Position numbers and translations under genes: made by a program. 64,000 bases of DNA from the NCBI GenBank assembly GCA_013824115.1, contig PNNG01000004.1, forward strand, positions 1 through 64,000, written 5' to 3'. A model generated the notes under the pieces. That model saw only the letters and a list, made by a program, of their open reading frames with translations. It was not told the origin of the DNA and ran no database searches. Below, piece by piece: positions 8,861-17,456 of this stretch (positions are counted from its first letter, which is position 1; every line of letters begins with the position of its first letter). The DNA is from Sphingobacteriaceae bacterium (GTDB lineage: Bacteria > Bacteroidota > Bacteroidia > UBA7662).

Positions 8861-9526
8861 TTAACGCAACAGACCGGGTGGAATGTGCTCTATGCCTTCT
8901 TTGCTCAATACCACCACTTGCTCCCAAAAGGGTAAAGATGGCAAATCGGCCTTTCCCGTAAATAAACCAAACGCAGGCATTACCGCAGTTTTGGCCGAAA
9001 ACGCGAAACAGGCCAAACGCATCCGCTGTCGACCCTTGCCGCGCAATTGAATGGCCGGGTGCCAATGCCCGTGCACAGTAGGTTCATTTACTTCCTGTTC
9101 GGGGGGATGGTGCTGAAAAATAATGCCCCCCATATGAAACTGTTCGGGCGTTATGGTAAACAAACCCCCTTGGGCCGTTAAACTATAACGGTCGTGATTG
9201 CCGGGCACTACCAAAATCTCGAGGCTGGGATGGATAGTCCTGAGCTCTTGCAGCAAACCCAATTCTGAATTGACATCGCTGTGGAATAAATCGCCTAAAA
9301 AAAGCAATTTTTTGGGTTCGTATTTGGCCAATACCCATTGCAGTTTGCCCAAATTGGCACGAGCTGCTGCCAAGGGAATAGCAATGCCATGCTTTCTGAA
9401 ATGTTGCACCTTGCCCACATGGAAGTCGGAAATGATAAGTGTCTCAAATTCAGGAATAAAACATGATCCACTGGCATCTAAAATCCAAGTAATCCCGCTC
9501 CAGGATAGCGCTAATTTGGCTTGCAT
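8861..9526 (-). CDS. pdeM: ligase-associated DNA damage response endonuclease PdeM
   Basis: This is a calcineurin-like metallophosphoesterase. The metal-binding motifs appear in order: SDFHVGK (about residue 33), GDLFHSD (about 77), GNHDRY (about 108) and HGHWHP (about 152). PdeM proteins are usually encoded beside an Lhr-type helicase, an ATP-dependent DNA ligase and a second nuclease, and are thought to act in DNA repair. The Lhr-type helicase gene is 20 bp upstream in the same direction. The ligase and exonuclease partners are not in this window. The ATG start at 9526 gives a full-length family member. Confidence 0.87.
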   Translation of the reverse strand: MQAKLALSWSGITWILDASGSCFIPEFETLIISDFHVGKVQHFRKHGIAIPLAAARANLGKLQWVLAKYEPKKLLFLGDLFHSDVNSELGLLQELRTIHPSLEILVVPGNHDRYSLTAQGGLFTITPEQFHMGGIIFQHHPPEQEVNEPTVHGHWHPAIQLRGKGRQRMRLACFAFSAKTAVMPAFGLFTGKADLPSLPFWEQVVVLSKEGIEHIPPGLLR

Positions 9527-9546
9527 CTCGCAAAAATGACACTTGC

Positions 9547-11979
9547 TTAGCCAGATACAGCCGCTTCTGCTATTTTTTTCAGCCTATCGGACAACGACTC
9601 TGAGCTCATTTTTTCGCGTAAACGGTCGGCCATGATAGGAAAGCAGAAAGGAGTAGGTTGGTTGAGCCGCTGTATTACCAGCTTTTGTTGCGCAATACGT
9701 TGAAGTGCCAGGCGCAATCTGCTTTCATCGAGCTGCAATTGCAAAGCTTGGTCAAGCGCTTGTTGAATCAATAAATTGTCGGGCTCGTATTCGTAAAACA
9801 CATCAAACAGCAAATGCGATGAGGCTTTCAAATGTTTGGTGCGAATAGGCGCCCCAGGATACCCTTGAAATACCAATCCGGCTACCCTGCATATTTCGCC
9901 GAACTGCCGTCTTGCCATTTCGGTGGCGTTGAGGCTTTGCATAATGTCGTTTCGCAAATTTTGAGAACTACATAAGTCCCTCAAAAGCGCCTCTGTGAGG
10001 TTGATTCTTTGGTCGGAAAGTAATTCAAAACCATAATCGTTCATGGCAATAGAAAAGCTGATGGGCTTGAGTTTGCTGATCCGATAGGCAAAGAGTGCCG
10101 CCATGCCTTCGTGCACCAAACGGCCTTCAAACGGAAATACAAACAAATGGAAGCCCTCTGAGCTCTCCACATATTCTACCAACAACTGGTCACGCGAAGG
10201 GATGACCGAGGCTTGGGCTTGTCTTCCCAAAAGACCTTCCAAGGCCCCCATTTCATCACCTTCAAGCACTCCCTGTGCCGCCATATCGCATTTTTCGCGC
10301 ATAAAAGCCGAGAGTTGCGAACTCAACGGCATCCGTCCACCCATCCAAGAAGGCACTTTGCCCTGTGGTGCGGTGCTTTTACGAACTTGCACCTTGGTTT
10401 CGCGAATACGCACAAATTCCAAAGCGCGACCTGCAAACCAAAAATGGTCGCCGGGCTTAAGGCTGCTGATGAAATACTCCTCAATCTGGCCCAATCGTTG
10501 CCCATTCATGAACTCGATGACCAGATTGTTGTCGCCCACTATGGTGCCTATCGACATGCGGTGACGCAATGCTGTGGATTTGTTCACCGGCAGCACCTTT
10601 CCTTGCAAAAGCCCAGCTTTTTTATACTCATCATAGGCTTCTAAGCTTTTGCCACCGTGAAGCAGAAATTGAACGCACCAATCAAAGTCCCTACGCTCCA
10701 GGGCCTCGAAAGCAAAAGTGCTTTTTACCTCTGCATACAGACGGTCGGGCTCAAAACCTCCACCACACGCCAAAGTCATCATGAACTGCAAGAGCACGTC
10801 GTAAGGCAGCATAATGGGCTCTCGCGATTCGAACTTACCAGCCTCGATGGCTGCTTTGAGGGCGGATGCTTCCAATAATTCGAGCGCGTGCGTTGGAGCC
10901 AGATAAATGGTGCTTAAAGCGCCGGGTTGGTGCCCACTTCTACCTGCACGCTGCATGAATCGCGCAACGCCCTTCGGACTCCCGATTTGAATGACTTGCT
11001 CCACGGGACGAAAATCAACACCTAGATCGAGGCTCGACGTACAAACAACTGCCTTTAGCTTTCCTATATGCAGGGCGTCTTCCACCCAAGCACGTATTTC
11101 CTGGTCGAGTGAACCATGGTGAATGGCCAGCAAGCCTGCAAGCGATGGCACTCGTTCCAACAGCCGTTGATACCAAATTTCAGCTTGACCCCGGGTATTG
11201 GTGAAGATGAGGGTGGTTCGGGCCTGGTCGAGCAAAGGCAGTAATTGATCGAGCATTTGAATGCCCAGGTGACCTGCCCAAGGAAAATGCTCAATGGAAC
11301 TGGGAATGATGGTTTTTACCTGCAACTTTTTCAGCTCGCTGCTTTGTATGAGTACGGCTTTCCCAACCTGATTGCCATGCAGCACCGCAAGCGCTTCATC
11401 CATATTGCCGATAGTAGCCGAAATGCCCCAAACTTGTAAGGAAGGAAGCTGCTGCTTCAAAACCGCTAGCCCAAGCTCGATGAGCACACCCCGTTTGTTG
11501 CCCAAGAGCTCGTGCCACTCATCTATGACCACCATCTGCAAGCTTTGCAAGCTGTCGTGCCAGCCGGGACGGCTCAGCAGTAAATGCAGGCTTTCGGGCG
11601 TGGTGAGCAGTACTTCCGGCAGTGATTGACGCTGCCGTTGTTTGGTGCTTGCATCGGTATCTCCCGTACGGGTTTCCACTCGAATGTTCAACCCCAATTC
11701 TGCAGCTGCTTTGTTCATGGCCTTTTCCAAATCGGCAGTTAAAGCACGCAATGGAGTAATCCAAAGCAGACGTATTTGTCCCCTACTTTTTATTTCACCC
11801 AAATGCATTTGCCGCAGCAACTGGGGCAAAAAAAGCGCATAGGTCTTACCGAAGCCAGTAGGTGCATTCAGCAAACCCGACTTGCCGGCCAATACAGCAT
11901 CCCAACAGGCTTTTTGAAAGTCGAATGCCTTCCAGCCTTGGGCATCGAACCAATGAAGCAAGGGTTTAGTATCAATCAT
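9547..11979 (-). CDS. Lhr-type DEXH-box helicase, ligase-associated DNA damage response
   Basis: This is a superfamily 2 ATP-dependent helicase of about 810 residues. Motif I is APTGFGKT (residues 39-46), motif II is DEWH in VVIDEWHELLG, and motif III is WGISATIGNM. The second RecA domain ends in the arginine-finger stretch FMQRAGRSGHQPG. The C-terminal half is the Lhr-specific region. Together with PdeM it forms the core of a repair cluster. I place the start at the ATG at 11979; the open frame also has a TTG two codons earlier. The ATG lies only 4 nt beyond the T-tract of the upstream gene's terminator, so expression must depend on read-through or on a promoter overlapping that hairpin. Confidence 0.9.
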   Translation of the reverse strand: MIDTKPLLHWFDAQGWKAFDFQKACWDAVLAGKSGLLNAPTGFGKTYALFLPQLLRQMHLGEIKSRGQIRLLWITPLRALTADLEKAMNKAAAELGLNIRVETRTGDTDASTKQRQRQSLPEVLLTTPESLHLLLSRPGWHDSLQSLQMVVIDEWHELLGNKRGVLIELGLAVLKQQLPSLQVWGISATIGNMDEALAVLHGNQVGKAVLIQSSELKKLQVKTIIPSSIEHFPWAGHLGIQMLDQLLPLLDQARTTLIFTNTRGQAEIWYQRLLERVPSLAGLLAIHHGSLDQEIRAWVEDALHIGKLKAVVCTSSLDLGVDFRPVEQVIQIGSPKGVARFMQRAGRSGHQPGALSTIYLAPTHALELLEASALKAAIEAGKFESREPIMLPYDVLLQFMMTLACGGGFEPDRLYAEVKSTFAFEALERRDFDWCVQFLLHGGKSLEAYDEYKKAGLLQGKVLPVNKSTALRHRMSIGTIVGDNNLVIEFMNGQRLGQIEEYFISSLKPGDHFWFAGRALEFVRIRETKVQVRKSTAPQGKVPSWMGGRMPLSSQLSAFMREKCDMAAQGVLEGDEMGALEGLLGRQAQASVIPSRDQLLVEYVESSEGFHLFVFPFEGRLVHEGMAALFAYRISKLKPISFSIAMNDYGFELLSDQRINLTEALLRDLCSSQNLRNDIMQSLNATEMARRQFGEICRVAGLVFQGYPGAPIRTKHLKASSHLLFDVFYEYEPDNLLIQQALDQALQLQLDESRLRLALQRIAQQKLVIQRLNQPTPFCFPIMADRLREKMSSESLSDRLKKIAEAAVSG

Positions 11980-11983
11980 GCAC

Positions 11984-12014
11984 AAAAAAAGGTCCGGAAG
12001 TTAATCCGAACCTT
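11984..12014 (-). terminator. intrinsic terminator of the protease gene
   Basis: On the minus strand AAGGTTCGGA pairs with TCCGGACCTT (10 bp with one G-T) around a TTAACT loop, followed by seven T. It lies 23 bp after the stop of the protease gene and directly before the helicase ATG. Confidence 0.8.
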
Positions 12015-12036
12015 AACGTTTTCCAAGCTTTTAGGT

Positions 12037-13479
12037 TTACATGCCGAAACCGTAATAAGCCTTAGAACCATTGGGATAGAAACCTTCAATGAGCACACCC
12101 CCGTTGGCTTGCTGTAGGGCTTTGGTCAGTTCCTTGGGCGACTTTACCGTTGTTTTGTCTACTTTGGTAATGATAAATCCTTCACGCATTCCGGTATTTT
12201 TGAGCACGCCGTTATTGAGTTTGGTAACCTTTACGCCGCCATCGATTTTCAAACTTTCGAGTTCACGTTTCGAAGCAGCTTCAAAGCTGGCGCCCAAAGC
12301 GGCAGCCATTTCGGGTTTTGCTTCGGCTTTAACCACATTGGTTCCGCCATCGGCCCCCCTCAGGATAATGGTAAATTCTTGTTGTTTTCCCTTGCGATCG
12401 ACCACCACTTTTACCTTTTCGCCTGGACGTTTGCGGCTGACCACTTCCATCAATTGTGGGGTAGATCGCACTATTACGTCCTCAATTTTAATCACCACAT
12501 CTCCTTTTTTGAGTCCGGCGGCCTCAGCGGCACTATTCGGCAGAAAATCGGCCACAAAAGCACCATAGGTTACATTCAAACTTTCTTTGCTCGACAGGGT
12601 GGCATCTACGTCTTGAATTTGGATGCCCAAATAAGCACGCTGCACTGTGCCATAATTACGCAAATCTTCCACCACTTTGCCTGCAATATTGGCAGGAACG
12701 GCAAACGAATAGCCTTGATAGCTGCCGGTATTGGTTGCGATGGCGGTATTAATGCCTATTAGTTCTCCTTTTACATTCACCAGAGCACCGCCACTGTTGC
12801 CAGGGTTCACAGCTGCGTCGGTTTGAATAAAGGCCTCGATGCTATTTCCGCCCCCCAAAATGTTGATATTACGGCCCTTTGCCGACACAATGCCTGCGGT
12901 AACCGTAGAAGTGAGGTTGAAGGGATTTCCCACAGCCAATACCCATTCGCCAACCTGTAGATCGTCGCTATTACCAAAGCTCAAAAAGGGCAAACCTTCT
13001 GCTTGTATTTTGATGAGTGCAATATCGGTACTTGGGTCGGTACCAATGATGGTGGCATTGAAACTGCGCTTGTCGTTCAGGACTACCTCAATTTCATCTG
13101 CCCCATTTATCACGTGGTTATTGGTTACAATAAATCCGTTGGCACTCAAAATAACACCTGAACCTGAACCCATTTGTGGACCTTGTGGGCCAAAAAACTC
13201 TTGGCCAAAGAAATCGCGGAAAGGATCAGGCACATTGCTACGTCCACCTGAAGTGGCTGTAGCTTTGGTTTTGATATGCACCACGGCTGGGGTAGCAATA
13301 GCCGATGCGGTTACAAAATTAGGGTGCTCTAGAATATGCTCCGGGAAACTTGCAAATTGAACGGGCTGATTGGCGAGCTGTTGTTGCCCAGGCTGTTCGG
13401 CCCATAAAAAATGAAAGAGGGCTGTTCCACTCAAAGCGCCTAACAAGGCAATGACAAAAATTCCGATGTTCCTTTTCAT
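12037..13479 (-). CDS. Do-like periplasmic serine protease (DegP/DegQ/HtrA family)
   Basis: This is an exported protease/chaperone for damaged envelope proteins. A hydrophobic signal or anchor lies at residues 5-25. The trypsin-like domain carries the full triad: His122 in TNNHVINGA, Asp152 in DPSTDIALIKI and Ser229 in NPGNSGGALVN. Two PDZ domains follow, roughly 270-375 and 395-478; the first has VVIKIEDVIVRS. At 480 residues it is a typical Do-type protein with two PDZ domains. The promoter region upstream contains a striking palindrome (13558-13572), and a strong terminator follows the gene. Confidence 0.93.
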   Translation of the reverse strand: MKRNIGIFVIALLGALSGTALFHFLWAEQPGQQQLANQPVQFASFPEHILEHPNFVTASAIATPAVVHIKTKATATSGGRSNVPDPFRDFFGQEFFGPQGPQMGSGSGVILSANGFIVTNNHVINGADEIEVVLNDKRSFNATIIGTDPSTDIALIKIQAEGLPFLSFGNSDDLQVGEWVLAVGNPFNLTSTVTAGIVSAKGRNINILGGGNSIEAFIQTDAAVNPGNSGGALVNVKGELIGINTAIATNTGSYQGYSFAVPANIAGKVVEDLRNYGTVQRAYLGIQIQDVDATLSSKESLNVTYGAFVADFLPNSAAEAAGLKKGDVVIKIEDVIVRSTPQLMEVVSRKRPGEKVKVVVDRKGKQQEFTIILRGADGGTNVVKAEAKPEMAAALGASFEAASKRELESLKIDGGVKVTKLNNGVLKNTGMREGFIITKVDKTTVKSPKELTKALQQANGGVLIEGFYPNGSKAYYGFGM

Positions 13480-13546
13480 GTGTTGGATTTTATTCTGGTT
13501 ACTTTTGTTTCAACTTCGATGCCAAGCAAATTTAAAGGCATCTGCG

Positions 13547-13575
13547 GAAATGTAAACGTGACAGCTTGTCACAAA
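13547..13575 (-). promoter_or_regulatory. promoter of the protease gene with palindromic operator candidate
   Basis: On the minus strand a -33 box TTTG (13575-13572) and a near-consensus -7 box TACATTTC (13554-13547) are 17 bp apart. Between them, sharing the last base of the -33 box, is a perfect inverted repeat GTGACA-N3-TGTCAC at 13558-13572. A protein bound there would block the promoter. The expected start site is near 13540, leaving a leader of about 60 nt. The palindrome could also serve the divergent dapF gene. Confidence 0.5.
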
Positions 13576-13609
13576 GATGTTAACGAAAGGTTAAAGCTAA
13601 TTCGATTTT

Positions 13610-14389
13610 ATGGCGGTTCCATTTTATAAATACCAAGGCACGGGCAACGATTTTGTGATGATCGACAACCGGACTGGCATTATTCACAAATCAGAGCAAG
13701 AATTGTTCGAGCGCTGGTGCGACAGACGCTTCGGAATTGGTGCCGATGGAGTAATTTTATTACAGCTACACCCTGACTTTGATTTTGAAATGGTTTACAT
13801 CAATGCCGATGGAAGAGAAGGCAGCATGTGTGGCAATGGAGGTCGATGTACTGTACAGTTTGCGCACGATTTGGGATTGATTGCTTCCGAAACCCGATTT
13901 CTGGCAGTAGATGGAGAGCACCAGGCGGTTCTTGAAGGAGGGTTGGTACAACTCGAAATGCAAGCCACCAAACTTCCAGAAGCTGTACTGGAAAGCGGTT
14001 TTTATTTGAATACAGGTTCACCCCATCATTTGGAATGGGTAACGCATTTGCGTGATTTTGATGTAGCGGAAGTAGGTAAAAAATGGCGCTGGCATGAAAA
14101 CTATCAACCTGGGGGTACCAATGTTAATTTTCTGGAGAAAAAGGGAAGTCACCAACTGGCAGTGCGCACCTATGAACGTGGTGTTGAGGCTGAAACATTC
14201 TCGTGTGGCACTGGTGTAACGGCTGCTGCGTTGTTATTGGCCTATGAATCAGGTTGGGAAGGCTCTTTTGAAGTAGCCATCGAAACCAATGGCGGAACAT
14301 TGCAGGTAAAAGCCAGGAGGCAGCCGCATGGATTCGATCAGATTTACCTCATTGGTCCAGCGCTGAAGGTTTTTGAAGGCCGTATTTGA
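13610..14389 (+). CDS. dapF: diaminopimelate epimerase
   Basis: DapF converts LL- to meso-diaminopimelate, the precursor of lysine and of the peptidoglycan cross-link. Both catalytic cysteines are visible: Cys74 in GSMCGNGGRC and Cys199 in ETFSCGTGVTA. The N-terminal FYKYQGTGNDF and the 259-residue length are standard for the family. The gene is divergent from the protease gene with 130 bp between them. A weak -7-like box, TAATTCGA, lies 6 nt before the ATG. Confidence 0.95.
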   Translation: MAVPFYKYQGTGNDFVMIDNRTGIIHKSEQELFERWCDRRFGIGADGVILLQLHPDFDFEMVYINADGREGSMCGNGGRCTVQFAHDLGLIASETRFLAVDGEHQAVLEGGLVQLEMQATKLPEAVLESGFYLNTGSPHHLEWVTHLRDFDVAEVGKKWRWHENYQPGGTNVNFLEKKGSHQLAVRTYERGVEAETFSCGTGVTAAALLLAYESGWEGSFEVAIETNGGTLQVKARRQPHGFDQIYLIGPALKVFEGRI

Positions 14390-14492
14390 GAAATCGAAAT
14401 ATTTTTTGGTCAGTATTTTTTGACTGGTTATCTTGGAGGTTCAACCAAACATAAACACTTTCGCTTTTTAGCGATTCAATCGTTTTTATACT

Positions 14493-17387
14493 GTGCAAAT
14501 AGATCAGGCCCAGTCGCACAAATTGGTGTATTCGCTTTACAACCACGAATACCTTGGCTTATTGATAGCACCTTACATTGTTCAATTAAATGAGTCGGGT
14601 AATTTTACATACACCAATAAAAAACTCAACACCACCACAAGCAGAGAATTCGACTATTTGATCGATGAGACCGATGCAGAGCTCATTCGTTTGATGGAAG
14701 AGTGCGATCAGCAAGCCATCATCAAAAAGCATGGTGGAAAAAAAGGCATGCGGCCCCTTGATTTTTTCCAGCAAGTGTACAACGCCCAGTTGCATGAAGT
14801 AATCAGACCCACCATCGAAAAGCGCATGGCCCGCTGCCTCGATTTGTGTAGGGGCAAGGAACTATTCGTGATGGGAGATGACGACGATCCTACCTGGAAA
14901 AAAATAGAATACAACGAAGGCAAGGTATCGGTGCTCTTTCATTTCAAGCGAAACGAAGAGGGCATACGTTATTACCCCACTCTATTATACCAAGGTAAAT
15001 TGCTCAAATTTCAGCAGCAAGGTGCTTTGCTGTTGAGCTTGAATCCGGCTTGGATGCTGATCGACGATCAGTTGTACGAATTCGACCCCGAATTGGAAGG
15101 AAATAAACTACAGCCTTTCCTGAGTAAATTCTTTATTCAAGTACCTAAGTCGAGTGAAGATACTTACATCCACAAATTTGTTTTTTCGCTAGTAGAACGG
15201 TATCAGGTAAAGGCCGAAGGGTTCGATATCAGAAGCAATAAAACCGAAGCGTTACCTGTGGTGAGGCTCACCAAAACCATGCTGGGCGATTATGGGTTGA
15301 TGCTGCTTTTTCGATACGACCAGCAAGATATTTTGGCCAATAACCGCAACCGCGTACTGGTGAAGCTCATCAAATCGGGGGGAGGATACGAGTTTATCAA
15401 AACCGTACGATCTCACCTCTGGGAGGTGAACCAACACGACAAGCTCAATCATTTAGGTTTGCATCAGTTGTCGGGAGCCTTGTTTGGATTTCAAGACACC
15501 AGTGACAATACACATGCCTTGCTTGATTGGCTTTCCGAAAACCGTGTGCTCTTAGAAGAAGCTGGTTTTTTGATTGAACAAGACGAAACGGCTGCACACC
15601 TATATATCATGGGTAACCGGCTCGATTTATCGGTAGCAGAAACCGGCGATTGGTTCGATATTCAAGCTAGGATTGTTTTTGGAGAGTTTGAAATTCCTTT
15701 CATGCGCTTGCGAAACCACATTGTTCATGGTATCCGCGAATATGAGTTGCCTAATGGCAAAATCGCCATTATTCCCGATGCTTGGTTTAGCAAACTTCAA
15801 GGTGTATTCAGACACATAGAAGGAGTAGATGAAGGTGGCCGCTTGCAGAAGCACCATTATCAATTGGTTACTGAGCTGCAGCAAGCTTTGGAAGAACGCC
15901 ATTCAGAGCACTTCAAATTGAAGATACAGTCAGCCACCACTTGGCATCAGGTAGATGAAGTAAGTCCCCCTGAAGGCTTTCAAGCCAAATTAAGGCATTA
16001 CCAAGAAGCTGGCTTGAACTGGATGTGGTTTTTACGCAAAAATGGCTTTGGGGGTATTTTGGCCGACGATATGGGTCTGGGTAAAACGGTTCAAACGCTT
16101 TCGATGCTTTTGAAAGACAAGCAGGAGCGGGGACAAGATGGACCCAAAAAGCCATCATTATTGGTTGCGCCTACCTCCATTTTGCATAATTGGTATGCCG
16201 AAGCCAAAAAATTTGCGCCTCAGCTTAACCTGATGATTCACGCAGGTACGCAGCGCGACCGCGATATTCAGTGGTTTGGTGCTTATGATATCATCATCAC
16301 CTCGTTTGGTACCCTGCGAATAGACATGGACTTGTTCAAAAGGGTTGATTTTCATTATATCGTGCTCGATGAAGGTCAAAACATCAAAAATCCGGGTTCA
16401 CAAATTTCACGAGCTGTACGTTTGCTTCGTGCCAGTCATCGATTGGTTTTAAGCGGAACTCCGGTAGAAAATTCTGTAATTGATTTGTGGTCAATCATGG
16501 CCTTCGTGAATCCAGGTTTATTGGGTTCACTTAAGTTTTTTAGAGAAACTTATGCAAATCCCATCGAAAAAGAAAAGGATGAAGCTGCTGCTGCCCGGCT
16601 CAGGGCTATCATTCATCCGTTTATTTTGCGTCGAACCAAAAAACAAGTAGCTACCGATTTGCCCGATAAGATTGAGCATGTGCACTATTGCGATATGACC
16701 GATGCCCAAGAGGAAGTTTATGAAAAGCTAAAATCGGGATTTAGAAATGAGATATTAGAGTCGATACAAAAGAATGGCTTGGTGCGCTCTCAAATGCTAT
16801 TGCTGCGTGGATTGACCATATTGCGTCAGGTAGCCAACCATCCTGCCATGGTTCAAAACGAGTATACCGATTCTTCGGGGAAATTTGAAGAAGCCATGCG
16901 CATGCTCAAAAATGCCTTGCACGAAGGCCATAAAATTTTGGTTTTCTCGCAATTTGTGAAGCATTTGCGCTTGGTGAAAGAACGGCTGAAGCAAGAGAAC
17001 ATCACCCATTTTTATCTCGACGGGCAAACGCCAAGGGAAGAACGTCAACAATTGGTGAATAGCTTCAACAAAAGCAATGATATTAAAGTCTTTCTCATCA
17101 GTTTAAAAGCAGGTGGCTTGGGTTTGAACCTTACTGCGGCCGATTATGTGGTGTTACTTGATCCCTGGTGGAATCCAGCAGTAGAGCAGCAGGCTATTGA
17201 CCGCTCGCACCGCATTGGCCAAAAAAGAACCGTTATATCGTATCGATTTATTACCAAAAACTCGGTGGAGGAGAAGATATTGAGTTTACAACAGCGCAAA
17301 AAGAACATCAGCGATTCCTTGGTGAGCGCCGAGCAATCGCTGGTAAAACAATTGAATTTCGAAGAAATCAAAGCCATACTCAGTTAA
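14493..17387 (+). CDS. SNF2-family DEAD/DEAH ATPase (RapA/HepA-like)
   Basis: This is a 964-residue Swi2/Snf2 ATPase. The ATPase core occupies the C-terminal half: ILADDMGLGKTVQTLS (motif I, about residue 520), DEGQ (motif II, about 627), LVLSGTPVENS (motif III). The second lobe has LISLKAGGLGLNLTAADYV and DRSHRIGQKR (motif VI, about 910). The first about 480 residues hold the domain that accompanies bacterial SNF2 proteins; I see no zinc finger there. Such proteins move along double-stranded DNA and some recycle RNA polymerase; the target here is unknown. The only plausible start is the GTG at 14493. Transcription probably continues from dapF, 103 bp upstream, or from a local promoter I could not identify. 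Confidence 0.9.
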   Translation: MQIDQAQSHKLVYSLYNHEYLGLLIAPYIVQLNESGNFTYTNKKLNTTTSREFDYLIDETDAELIRLMEECDQQAIIKKHGGKKGMRPLDFFQQVYNAQLHEVIRPTIEKRMARCLDLCRGKELFVMGDDDDPTWKKIEYNEGKVSVLFHFKRNEEGIRYYPTLLYQGKLLKFQQQGALLLSLNPAWMLIDDQLYEFDPELEGNKLQPFLSKFFIQVPKSSEDTYIHKFVFSLVERYQVKAEGFDIRSNKTEALPVVRLTKTMLGDYGLMLLFRYDQQDILANNRNRVLVKLIKSGGGYEFIKTVRSHLWEVNQHDKLNHLGLHQLSGALFGFQDTSDNTHALLDWLSENRVLLEEAGFLIEQDETAAHLYIMGNRLDLSVAETGDWFDIQARIVFGEFEIPFMRLRNHIVHGIREYELPNGKIAIIPDAWFSKLQGVFRHIEGVDEGGRLQKHHYQLVTELQQALEERHSEHFKLKIQSATTWHQVDEVSPPEGFQAKLRHYQEAGLNWMWFLRKNGFGGILADDMGLGKTVQTLSMLLKDKQERGQDGPKKPSLLVAPTSILHNWYAEAKKFAPQLNLMIHAGTQRDRDIQWFGAYDIIITSFGTLRIDMDLFKRVDFHYIVLDEGQNIKNPGSQISRAVRLLRASHRLVLSGTPVENSVIDLWSIMAFVNPGLLGSLKFFRETYANPIEKEKDEAAAARLRAIIHPFILRRTKKQVATDLPDKIEHVHYCDMTDAQEEVYEKLKSGFRNEILESIQKNGLVRSQMLLLRGLTILRQVANHPAMVQNEYTDSSGKFEEAMRMLKNALHEGHKILVFSQFVKHLRLVKERLKQENITHFYLDGQTPREERQQLVNSFNKSNDIKVFLISLKAGGLGLNLTAADYVVLLDPWWNPAVEQQAIDRSHRIGQKRTVISYRFITKNSVEEKILSLQQRKKNISDSLVSAEQSLVKQLNFEEIKAILS

Positions 17388-17456
17388 GGCTGTTAATTAT
17401 GGTTAAGCAATTTCGAGGCAGCAAAAGGTTTATTAATATGCGCGTTATTTGCAGCT

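Noticed and set aside
13558-13576. A CRP/FNR-type site (TGTGA...TCACA) in the protease promoter.
   Set aside because: On the minus strand TGTGA and TCACG are separated by 7 rather than 6 bases and the second half-site is imperfect; the simpler GTGACA-N3-TGTCAC palindrome fits better.
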